This document shows positions 1 to 6,080 of a DNA stretch of 14,046 nt, one piece after another. The translations under genes and the position numbers were made by a program. Numbering within the stretch: position 1 is the stretch's first letter; every line of letters starts with the position of its first letter. The DNA is from an uncultured Opitutia bacterium. GTDB lineage: Bacteria > Verrucomicrobiota > Verrucomicrobiia > Opitutales > UBA953. The stretch spans positions 1-14,046 of the forward strand of contig CAIVYX010000170.1 of the NCBI GenBank assembly GCA_903910245.1. The letters run 5' to 3'. The notes beneath the pieces were generated by a model. That model ran no database searches, was not told the DNA's origin, and worked only from the letters and a program-made list of their open reading frames with translations.

Positions 1-76
1 ACTCGCAAGCTTGGCCGATGATGATCGGTCCCGAGCCGATGATGAGGATTGAGCGGATATCGGTCCTCTTAGGCAT
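1..76 (-). CDS. carB: Carbamoyl-phosphate synthase large subunit, N-terminal fragment
   Basis: Reading the minus strand from the ATG at 76 gives MPKRTDIRSILIIGSGPI and then IIGQACE, which runs off the window edge. This is the characteristic N-terminus of CarB: the P-loop-like GSGPIIIGQACE segment opens the first ATP-grasp half, which makes carboxyphosphate for carbamoyl phosphate synthesis (pyrimidines and arginine). Only 25 codons are visible, so the rest of the roughly 1,070-residue enzyme is inferred. The gene is divergent from folB, with 119 bases between the two starts. There is no clear Shine-Dalgarno sequence; a CTTGACC element lies on its strand 42 bases upstream. Identification rests on a short but highly conserved motif recognised from memory of the family. 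Confidence 0.85.
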   Translation of the reverse strand, partial: MPKRTDIRSILIIGSGPIIIGQACE

Positions 77-112
77 AGTGTTCCGCGGACTGTCAGCGAC
101 CGCTGGAAGGGT

Positions 113-119
113 GGTCAAG
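113..119 (-). promoter_or_regulatory. Candidate -35 element for carB (CTTGACC)
   Basis: On the minus strand, CTTGACC occupies 119 to 113, with its TTGAC beginning 42 bases before the carB ATG. It matches the CTTGAC/CTTGCA/CTTGCC element found ahead of most transcription-unit starts in this window. No convincing TATAAT-like -10 is visible at the expected spacing, so only the -35 is proposed. Confidence 0.35.
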
Positions 120-159
120 TGGGGACTTCTAACAATTGCGGCCGCGCCGCGGGAAGGCG

Positions 160-166
160 CTTGCAG
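160..166 (+). promoter_or_regulatory. Candidate -35 element for folB (CTTGCAG)
   Basis: CTTGCAG precedes the GTG start of folB; the TTG begins 35 bases before it. A 17-base spacer leads to ATTCAT (184-189), which matches TATAAT at three of six positions. If used, transcription would begin at or next to the GTG, giving a leaderless message. It is one of eight similar elements in the window. Confidence 0.35.
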
Positions 167-195
167 GGTCGTCCCGGGCGGGCATTCATCGGGGC

Positions 196-558
196 GTGGA
201 CATCATCAGGATAGCGGGTATCAAGTCCTTCGGACATCACGGCGCCCTGCCCGAAGAGAAACGCCTAGGTCAGCGGTTTACCGTCTCGGTCGACCTAGAG
301 ATTGACACCCGCCCGGCGGCCGCCGCCGACGATCTGAAACTGACCGTCAATTACGCCGATGTCATCAGGACGGTCGAAGCTCAGCTGACTGGCAAGCCAG
401 TCTACCTAATCGAGACCTTGGCCCAGCAGATTGCCGCGCGTATTTTGGGCACTTTCGACGTGGTCAAGGCCGTTACGGTCGAGGTCAACAAACCCTTCGC
501 CCCGGTGGCCGCCGAGTTCGACGCCATTTCGGTGAAGATTCGCCGTGAGCGGGTGTGA
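196..558 (+). CDS. folB: Dihydroneopterin aldolase
   Basis: FolB cleaves 7,8-dihydroneopterin to 6-hydroxymethyl-7,8-dihydropterin and glycolaldehyde in cytosolic folate synthesis. The GTG start at 196 gives 120 residues, the usual family length, and begins VDIIRIAGIKSFGHHGALPEE, as family members do. The frame stays open to an ATG at 136, but the extra 20 residues are Arg/Gly-rich and unlike the family. Visible functional residues are Glu20/Glu21 in the GHHGALPEE region, Tyr53 in NYAD, Glu73 in LIETLA (substrate anchoring) and Lys99 in VEVNKP (the catalytic lysine position). The stop overlaps the folK start by 4 bases (GTGA), so the two are translationally coupled. CTA leucine codons and CCTAGG sites are commoner here than downstream. 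Confidence 0.9.
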   Translation: MDIIRIAGIKSFGHHGALPEEKRLGQRFTVSVDLEIDTRPAAAADDLKLTVNYADVIRTVEAQLTGKPVYLIETLAQQIAARILGTFDVVKAVTVEVNKPFAPVAAEFDAISVKIRRERV

Positions 559-1091
559 AGGGCAGCCCCCAGCACATTATCCTCGGCCTAGGCAGCAACC
601 TCGGCGATAGGGCTGACATTATCGCCCAGGCCATTGGGTATCTCCGCGACCTGCCGGAAACCCGGGTTTTGGCTATTTCGGAGGCCGTCGACTCGAATCC
701 CGTAGGGTATGCCGACCAGCCAAACTTCCTAAACCTCTGTTTATTAATTAGTTGTAAATTTAATCCCGACGAGCTGCTGGTCCGAACCTTGGAAATCGAG
801 CGCCAACTCGGCCGAGAACGGACCGCTCACCGCAACGGCCCCCGAACCCTAGACATCGACCTGCTCTTCTATGAAGGAGGACCCTGGGACAGCCCGACCG
901 TCACCCTCCCCCACCCTAGGTGGTCTTCCCGAGGGTTTGTCGTTTCCCCCCTAAGTAATCTCCTTCAGGACCCTGTCCTCGCCAAGCACCCCGCCTGGAC
1001 TTCGCTCGCCGCGGAGGTCCGGTCCCTGTCTCTCGGAGGCCAAGGCCTCCGCGCATGGCAAGGCCCGACCCCCTGGAGCAAGACTCCCTGA
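555..1091 (+). CDS. folK: 2-amino-4-hydroxy-6-hydroxymethyldihydropteridine pyrophosphokinase (HPPK)
   Basis: HPPK transfers pyrophosphate from ATP to the pterin made by FolB, the next step toward folate. The 178-residue protein starts with the family motif ILGLGSNLGDR (residues 9-19). It carries GPRTLDIDLLFY (95-106), with Asp100 and Asp102 as the magnesium ligands, and LPHPRWSSRGFVVSPL (118-133), the usual C-terminal signature. The GTG start lies inside the folB stop codon. The last roughly 35 residues, after DPVLAKHPAW, are variable and Gly/Ser-rich. An AT-rich island at about 737-766 encodes seven consecutive A/T-ending codons (LISCKFN), out of character for this GC-rich region, although the protein sequence remains plausible for the family. 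The 3' end overlaps comEC by 37 bases. Confidence 0.93.
   Translation: MKGSPQHIILGLGSNLGDRADIIAQAIGYLRDLPETRVLAISEAVDSNPVGYADQPNFLNLCLLISCKFNPDELLVRTLEIERQLGRERTAHRNGPRTLDIDLLFYEGGPWDSPTVTLPHPRWSSRGFVVSPLSNLLQDPVLAKHPAWTSLAAEVRSLSLGGQGLRAWQGPTPWSKTP
1035..1050. repeat. Perfect 7-bp inverted repeat in the end of folK, before comEC
   Basis: GGAGGCC and GGCCTCC are separated by only AA, 5 bases before the proposed comEC ATG. It lies within folK codons for GGQGLR. The GGAGG in the left arm is the only Shine-Dalgarno-like sequence near comEC. A hairpin could hide it and limit ComEC translation, but a two-base loop is too tight for the full stem, so a role is uncertain. Confidence 0.4.
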
Positions 1092-2689
1092 CCACCGCTC
1101 GCTTCGGACACTGTCCGGCGCTGTGGCTCGCCCTCCCCCTCCTGCTCGGCTGCTCGATCGATGCGGCCACGGGAATCTCGCCCGGCCCTTGGCTACTCGT
1201 GGGCGGACTCGCGGCCGCACTCGGCTGGTTGAACCGACGCCATGCGATCGTCGCCGGAGTCGCAATCGTGTTCGCCGGTACAGCCATCGGCGCGGCGTGG
1301 CATCAACTACGAATGCCACCGCAGACGCCAGCCATCGTCCGACGACCATTCGTCGAACTACCGATTCTCGTCGAACGCGCGATGCCGCGCAAAGACGGCG
1401 ACGGCTGGACGGGGATTGGCTGGATCACCGACCGTGACGGTGGCCTGTTCCGCCGCCGCGTCGCGCTCTCGGTCCGCGGAGTTTGTCCGGCCGAAGGCGT
1501 CGAGCTGATGATGTCCGGCGGACTGACGCCGATCTCCGCCGATGCGGACGGCTACGATGCCTGGCTGCGTTCGCAAGGTGCGACGCTCAAACTGCGCGGC
1601 GGGCGCGTGCTCGGTGAACTCGCGCCGCCCTCGCGCTTCGCGCTCTGGCGACAGGCGCAGCAAATGCGGCTGGAGGCATGGCTGCGGGCCATGCCCTGGG
1701 ATGATCCCGACGGAGGCGCGATGCTCGCCGCGACGATGCTGGGGCGGACCGCGTTGTTACCGGCAGACGCGAAGGAAGCGTTTGCAACGACGGGCACACT
1801 CCATCTCTTCGCCATCAGCGGCCTGCACATCGCCGGCATGGCCGCGGCCTTGCTCTGGCTCGCCAAGCGGGCGCGCCTGCCGGAACTCCCGTCAGGTCTG
1901 GTCATTCTCGCGCTGCTCTGGCTCTACGTGCAGGTGACCGGCGCTTCACCGTCGTCGGTCCGTGCCTGGATTATGGCGGCCTTCCTCTGGGGTGGCCGCG
2001 CGAGCGAACGCGATACGCCCGCACTGCAATCGCTCGCGCTCGCCTGCGCCGTCACGCTGATTCTCACGCCCGAAGCCTGCACGGATGCCGGCTTCCAGCT
2101 GAGCTATGCGGCCGTGCTCGGCATCATCGCAGCCGGCGGGCCAGCGGCGAACCTCTGCGCGCGACCGACCGAAGAAGAACGCCTGACGCCGGCTGAAGCG
2201 CAGACCGCGACGCAGAAGCTTCGTTGGCGCGCTCGTAAGTTACTGCTGGGAGGACTGTGTGTCTCGCTGGCGGCCACAATCGCGGGGGTGCCGCTCACGC
2301 TCGGGTTATTCGGGTCGGCCAGCTGGGGCGGCGTCTTCGTCAACCTCGTCCTCGTACCGCTCTCGGAGATTCCGCTGATGCTCGGGATGGCTTCGGTCGC
2401 CTGCAGTGTGACCGATTGGTTGGCTTTACCGGCGGCGTGGATCAACGGCCTTGCGGCGGCGTTGCTCCACGTGATGACTTGGATCGCGCAAGCATGCGCA
2501 GTCGTGCCGACGATGAACCTCCAGCTCACGTTGCCGCATCGCTGGCTAGGGCCGCTGGGCGGGGCGCTCCTCGCGTTGGCCTTCCTCTCCCAGGCCCAAT
2601 CCAAAAGCCTAGCCCGCTTGCTCGGAGTTCCCGCCGTGGTTTTGGCGGGCTGGTTGCTGCTGGTGTTTTTTCTTCATGCCATATCCTGA
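1055..2689 (+). CDS. comEC: ComEC/Rec2-family DNA uptake channel, without metallo-beta-lactamase domain
   Basis: ComEC is the inner-membrane channel that passes single-stranded DNA into the cytoplasm during natural transformation. The 544-residue protein has N-terminal hydrophobic segments (about 22-82), then a soluble OB-fold-like part (about 100-190). The competence domain follows, marked by HLFAISGLHIAGM (250-262), PSSVRAWIMA (299-308) and DAGFQLSYAAVLGI (344-357). Several more membrane segments run to the C-terminus. It ends at HAIS right after a membrane helix. The C-terminal metallo-beta-lactamase domain of long ComECs (about 750 residues) is absent, and no HxHxDH motif occurs downstream. 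The ATG at 1055 overlaps folK by 37 bases, so it is probably cotranscribed with folB-folK. Short ComECs are known, so this need not be a broken gene. Confidence 0.88.
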   Translation: MARPDPLEQDSLTTARFGHCPALWLALPLLLGCSIDAATGISPGPWLLVGGLAAALGWLNRRHAIVAGVAIVFAGTAIGAAWHQLRMPPQTPAIVRRPFVELPILVERAMPRKDGDGWTGIGWITDRDGGLFRRRVALSVRGVCPAEGVELMMSGGLTPISADADGYDAWLRSQGATLKLRGGRVLGELAPPSRFALWRQAQQMRLEAWLRAMPWDDPDGGAMLAATMLGRTALLPADAKEAFATTGTLHLFAISGLHIAGMAAALLWLAKRARLPELPSGLVILALLWLYVQVTGASPSSVRAWIMAAFLWGGRASERDTPALQSLALACAVTLILTPEACTDAGFQLSYAAVLGIIAAGGPAANLCARPTEEERLTPAEAQTATQKLRWRARKLLLGGLCVSLAATIAGVPLTLGLFGSASWGGVFVNLVLVPLSEIPLMLGMASVACSVTDWLALPAAWINGLAAALLHVMTWIAQACAVVPTMNLQLTLPHRWLGPLGGALLALAFLSQAQSKSLARLLGVPAVVLAGWLLLVFFLHAIS

Positions 2690-2690
2690 C

Positions 2691-2697
2691 CTTGCCA
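2691..2697 (+). promoter_or_regulatory. Candidate -35 element (CTTGCCA) for the secreted-protein pair
   Basis: CTTGCCA sits just after the comEC stop; its TTG begins 34 bases before the ATG at 2726. Spacing agrees with the other members of this element in the window. The -10 region (around AAAGTT at 2715-2720) is not a good TATAAT match. AGGAAAAG at 2711-2718 is also a possible ribosome binding site, so the two readings compete. Confidence 0.3.
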
Positions 2698-2725
2698 GTC
2701 TCCGGCTAGCAGGAAAAGTTCAGAT

Positions 2726-5197
2726 ATGTCCCCTTCTTCCCTCCGCTCGCTTGCCGCGCTCGCGCTGACCACGCTCTCCGCCGCCGCTGCGCCCCAAGAA
2801 TGGTCCGGCATCTATCCCGAGCTCGCCTATTTTAATAACGAGGGCGAATGCGGTACTGGCGCTGTGGTGCCTTGGGCCGACCGTCTCTGGGTCATCACCT
2901 ACGGCCCGCACCTGCCCTATGGCTCAAGCGATAAGCTCTACGAAATCACGCCGGACCTGAAACAGATCGTCCGCCCGGAAAGCGTCGGCGGCACGCCGGC
3001 CAACCGCATGATCCACAAGGAATCCAATCAGCTGATCATTGGACCCTACCTCATCGGCGCCGAACGAGACGTACGCGTGATCCCGCCGAAACTCATGCCA
3101 GGTCGCCTGACCGGCAACGCCCGCCACCTGACCGACCCAGCGAACAAGATTTATTACGCCACGATGGAAGACGGCCTCTACGAAGTCGACGTGCGCACGC
3201 TCGCGGTGAAAGGCCTGATCAAGGAAATCATGAACAAGCCCCAGCCCGGCCAGACCGAGGAGGTCAGCCCGGCGACGATCACCTCCACGCTGTCCGGCTA
3301 TCACGGCAAGGGACTCTATTCCGGCCAAGGTCTCGTCATCCTTGCGAACAATGGCGAGCGGAGCCCCAAGGCGCTCATCGACCCGACCATCGTCAGCGGC
3401 GGACTCGGCTCGTTCAACGGCGAAGGCAACTGGTCCCTCATCCGTCGCAACCAGTTCACCGAAGTCACCGGCCCCGGCGGACTAACGGGTAATGCTGATC
3501 CGGCGAAGGACCCGCTTTGGACCGTCGGCTGGGATTTCCGCTCGCTCATCCTGATGGTGATGGAAGACGGCAAGTGGACGAGCTATCGCCTGCCCAAGGG
3601 GAGCCACTCATATGACGGTGCCCATGGCTGGAATACCGAGTGGCCGCGCATCCGCGACATCGGCGAAGAAGGTTCGCGCCTGATGACCATGCACGGCCTC
3701 TTCTGGAAATTCCCCGCCAACTTCTCGTCGAAGCATTCCGCCGGCCTCACGCCGCGCTCCGCCTACCTTAAGGTCATCGGCGACTTCACGCGCTGGCAGG
3801 ACCGCCTCGTCTTCGGCTGCGACGACACCGCGAAATCTGAATTCCTCAACAAGCGTCCCGCCAAGGGCGCGCTCGCGGGCCCCGGCCAGTCGCAGTCCAA
3901 CCTCTGGTTCACTGCCCTCGACAAACCCGACCATCTTGGCCCCGCCATCGGCCGCGGCAGCGTCTGGGTGGACGAACCCGTCAAGGCCGGCGTCGCCTCC
4001 GATCCGTTCCTTCTCAGTGGCTTCGCAAAACGGGCGATGCTGCTCAGACACGACGGCGCCGCCGCGACGACCTTCACGCTCGAGATCGACGAAAAGGGCG
4101 ACGGCCAGTGGAAGGCCTGGCGCGAGGTCGCGCTGAAAGCAGATGAGACCACGCAGTGGGTCGAGATTCCGTCGGCGCTACCGGGCGCATGGATTCGCGC
4201 GAAGCCCAGCCGCGACATCGCCAAGGCCAGTGTCACCTTCCAATACGCAGCTAAGGATGAACGCGTTGCCGAGCGTGGCCCGCTCTTCAAGGGACTCAGC
4301 CGCGCTGGCGACGCGACCTCTCAGGGCGCGTTCCTACTCACCCGCGGGGCGAATCTCCGCACGCTCTCAGTGCTCAACGCGAACGTCACGGTTGACCAGA
4401 CCACCCTCGGCGACGCCTACGAACTCTCCGCCGACCTCAAACTTACCAAGCAGAAGGACCACGAGGTCGCCGCCTACGTCGAGAAGAACACGCCGATCCC
4501 ACAGGGCATCGTCACCACTGACGAAGCCTCCGTCATCTTTGAGGAAAGCGGCGTGCGCTGGCGCCTGCCGCGCTCAGCTTCGCCGGCTCAGGATGCCCTG
4601 ATCGCCCGCAGCGCCTTACGCAAGGCACGCGAAGTTTGCACCGAACGCGATATGCTTCAGACCCACGGTACCTTCTACGAACTACCGGCGCTCAACGCCA
4701 TGGGCGCGATCCGTATGCGTCCGATTGCGACCAGTGATACCGCCGTCCATGACTACTGCTCCTACCGAGGACTGCTCGTGCTCAGCGGCATCTCAGCTAG
4801 CGCCGCGAAGGATGACCGCCACATCATCCGCTCCGACGACGGTAAGGCCGCCGTCTGGGTCGGCACGGCCGACGACCTCTGGCAGCTCGGCAAGCCGCGC
4901 GGGTACGGTGGCCCGTGGAAGAACAGCGATGTCATTGCCGGCAAACCATCGGACCCTTACCTCATGACTGGCTACGACAAAAAGCGGCTCACGCTGGCCA
5001 ACCATGGCGACGCCGAGACGACGATCACCGTCGAGCTCGACGCCACTGGCGACGGTCGCTTCGCGGCCTTTCAGAGCTTCAAGTTGGCCCCAGGCGCAAA
5101 GGAGACCTTCGAGTTCCCCGATTGGATCAATGCCTATTGGGTTCGGACAGTTTCGTCGGCCACGACCAACGCCACCGCCCAACTGACCTACGAATAA
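2726..5197 (+). CDS. Large secreted protein of unknown function, with internal duplication
   Basis: The 823-residue protein has a Sec signal peptide (hydrophobic 8-21, likely cut near Ala20-Ala22). The N-terminal half (about 25-320) has repeated short beta-strand motifs such as KLYEITPDLK, GLYEVDVRTL and DGKWTSYRLPKGSHS, which suggest a beta-propeller. The C-terminal half contains two copies of a unit of about 185 residues (320-508 and 644-823). Each has an HGxFxxxP motif (323-330, 647-654) and ends in a beta-sandwich-like segment: SDPFLLSGF...EIDEKGDGQW...WIRA matches SDPYLMTGY...ELDATGDGRF...WVRT. I recall similar unnamed proteins from Planctomycetota and Verrucomicrobiota, usually with SVGGT, TEVTGPGG and TEWPRIR motifs, all present here. 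No catalytic residues can be assigned. It is followed 43 bases later by another secreted protein and is probably cotranscribed with it. Confidence 0.85.
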   Translation: MSPSSLRSLAALALTTLSAAAAPQEWSGIYPELAYFNNEGECGTGAVVPWADRLWVITYGPHLPYGSSDKLYEITPDLKQIVRPESVGGTPANRMIHKESNQLIIGPYLIGAERDVRVIPPKLMPGRLTGNARHLTDPANKIYYATMEDGLYEVDVRTLAVKGLIKEIMNKPQPGQTEEVSPATITSTLSGYHGKGLYSGQGLVILANNGERSPKALIDPTIVSGGLGSFNGEGNWSLIRRNQFTEVTGPGGLTGNADPAKDPLWTVGWDFRSLILMVMEDGKWTSYRLPKGSHSYDGAHGWNTEWPRIRDIGEEGSRLMTMHGLFWKFPANFSSKHSAGLTPRSAYLKVIGDFTRWQDRLVFGCDDTAKSEFLNKRPAKGALAGPGQSQSNLWFTALDKPDHLGPAIGRGSVWVDEPVKAGVASDPFLLSGFAKRAMLLRHDGAAATTFTLEIDEKGDGQWKAWREVALKADETTQWVEIPSALPGAWIRAKPSRDIAKASVTFQYAAKDERVAERGPLFKGLSRAGDATSQGAFLLTRGANLRTLSVLNANVTVDQTTLGDAYELSADLKLTKQKDHEVAAYVEKNTPIPQGIVTTDEASVIFEESGVRWRLPRSASPAQDALIARSALRKAREVCTERDMLQTHGTFYELPALNAMGAIRMRPIATSDTAVHDYCSYRGLLVLSGISASAAKDDRHIIRSDDGKAAVWVGTADDLWQLGKPRGYGGPWKNSDVIAGKPSDPYLMTGYDKKRLTLANHGDAETTITVELDATGDGRFAAFQSFKLAPGAKETFEFPDWINAYWVRTVSSATTNATAQLTYE

Positions 5198-5240
5198 ACG
5201 CAACCATCGGCGGTTTCCGTGGTTCTACTGGGACAACCCC

Positions 5241-5993
5241 ATGTCGTTCCGCCTCCTCGCCCTCCTCGCCTTCGTGTCGCCGCTCTGCGCGGCCGACGCC
5301 CCCGCCACGCTCCTCGCCCAGCCGGACAAAGAACTTGTCAGCGACGCGCTGACCAAGGAAGCCAAGGGCGCCGAATGGAAGATCGCCAAGGGCAAGTGGG
5401 AACGTACCGCCGATGGCATCCGGGTCGAAGAACTTCCGGACGACAAGCATGGCGCCGCCGGCCGCGTCACCACGAAGCTCCAGGACTTCGTCGCCGCCTT
5501 CGAATTCCGCCTCGATGGCGCCAAGTCGATCTCGCTCAGCATCAACGATGCCAAGGAACATGTCGCCCGCGTGATGATCACGCCGACTTCCCTGCGGGTG
5601 CAGAAGGACGACCATGACCATGACGGCCCCGAGAAGAGCATCGTCTTCCTGAATCAGGCTCAGGCCTTCGAAGCCGGCTCCTGGCACAGCGTCGTGCTTG
5701 AGATGGTCGGCGACACCATGGTCGCGACGATTGACGGTAAAATCAGCGGCTTCGGTAGCGACGACCTCTTTAAGGCTGAGAAGGCTAACCCCGGCTTCAC
5801 CTGCGCCGGCCAGTCGGCCACCTTCCGCAACTTCGTCATCTGGAGCGCCAAGGCCGAACCCAAAGCCTCCTGGAAGGAAGCCCGCGGCAAGATCGCTGAA
5901 GCCATGAAGGCCGCGCCGGCGCCGGCTGCGCCTGGCGCCGCCAAGGGCAAGGGTGCCGCCAAGGGCAAGGGCAAGGCCGCTGCCGCTAAATAG
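5241..5993 (+). CDS. Secreted protein with a ConA-like (DUF1080/LamG-type) fold, function unknown
   Basis: A 250-residue protein with a Sec signal peptide (1 to about 18, cut near LCA-AD; the cysteine context is not a lipobox). The core (about 45-203) follows the pattern of concanavalin-like or DUF1080 domains. WKIAKGKWERTADGIRVEE is the opening strand pair, then come a DFVAAFEFRL strand, the SWHSVVLEMVGDTMVATIDG hairpin and a closing FRNFVIW strand. Members of that fold bind or cleave sugars outside the cell, but I cannot assign activity. An acidic/His patch DDHDHD (123-128) could bind a metal. The tail (about 224-250) is low-complexity Ala/Pro then Ala-Lys-Gly. It lies 43 bases after the 823-residue secreted protein, with no CTTG-type promoter element between, so the pair is likely one unit. 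Confidence 0.8.
   Translation: MSFRLLALLAFVSPLCAADAPATLLAQPDKELVSDALTKEAKGAEWKIAKGKWERTADGIRVEELPDDKHGAAGRVTTKLQDFVAAFEFRLDGAKSISLSINDAKEHVARVMITPTSLRVQKDDHDHDGPEKSIVFLNQAQAFEAGSWHSVVLEMVGDTMVATIDGKISGFGSDDLFKAEKANPGFTCAGQSATFRNFVIWSAKAEPKASWKEARGKIAEAMKAAPAPAAPGAAKGKGAAKGKGKAAAAK
5937..5972 (+). repeat. Two tandem 18-bp units encoding AAKGKG
   Basis: Two units of 18 bases, identical over the first 17, encode AAKGKG twice at residues 233-244 near the C-terminus of the secreted protein. The lysine-rich tail would be strongly basic and could bind polyanionic surface material. The unit is a likely slippage site, so copy number may vary between strains. Confidence 0.75.
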
Positions 5994-6016
5994 ACGCTAA
6001 GCGGTCGATTTTAAAG

Positions 6017-6036
6017 GCGGGGAACCATCTCCCCGC
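6017..6036 (+). terminator. Possible terminator hairpin between the secreted-protein pair and ribBA
   Basis: GCGGGGA (6017-6023) pairs with TCCCCGC (6030-6036) across a 6-base loop, 24 bases after the stop of the preceding gene. The stem is strong, but no U-run follows, so an intrinsic terminator is only possible. Its right arm ends exactly where the CTTGCA element of ribBA begins, a compact terminator-promoter junction. Confidence 0.4.
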
Positions 6037-6042
6037 TTGCAC
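6036..6042 (+). promoter_or_regulatory. Candidate -35 element for ribBA (CTTGCAC)
   Basis: CTTGCAC in the context CCGCTTGCA begins 45 bases before the ribBA ATG. The same CCGCTTGCA nonamer precedes ribH. A TCGAAT (6064-6069) matches TATAAT at four of six positions but at a long 21-base spacing. No Shine-Dalgarno sequence is seen near the ATG. Confidence 0.4.
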
Positions 6043-6043
6043 C

Positions 6044-6076
6044 GAGGGAGGTTACGACCAAGTTCGAATCTCCCTC
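6044..6076 (+). repeat. Inverted repeat in front of ribBA
   Basis: GAGGGAG (6044-6050) and CTCCCTC (6070-6076) form a perfect 7-bp inverted repeat around a 19-base centre, ending 4 bases before the ATG. A similar repeat with a GAGGG/CCCTC core precedes ribH. If CTTGCA is the -35, most of the repeat is promoter DNA and could be an operator. If transcription starts upstream, it would be an RNA hairpin at the start codon. Confidence 0.5.
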
Positions 6077-6080
6077 TTTC

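Noticed and set aside
136..195. N-terminal extension of FolB from the ATG at 136
   Set aside because: The 20 added residues are Arg/Gly-rich, not found in FolB proteins, and would include the proposed promoter element. The GTG at 196 gives the family length and start.
2257..2725. Missing metallo-beta-lactamase domain of ComEC hidden by a frameshift
   Set aside because: The other frames through the comEC end show no HxHxDH motif, and the next gene starts at 2726 with its own signal peptide.
5917..5990. Histone-like (H1/AlgP-type) DNA-binding tail in the small secreted protein
   Set aside because: The Ala-Lys-Gly tail resembles such proteins, but the clear signal peptide and ConA-like core place it outside the cytoplasm.
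5994..6080. FMN riboswitch upstream of ribBA
   Set aside because: The region is 87 bases, shorter than the usual aptamer, and lacks the conserved GGGGCGGGG...CCCCACCGGCGGT core. Only simple inverted repeats are present.
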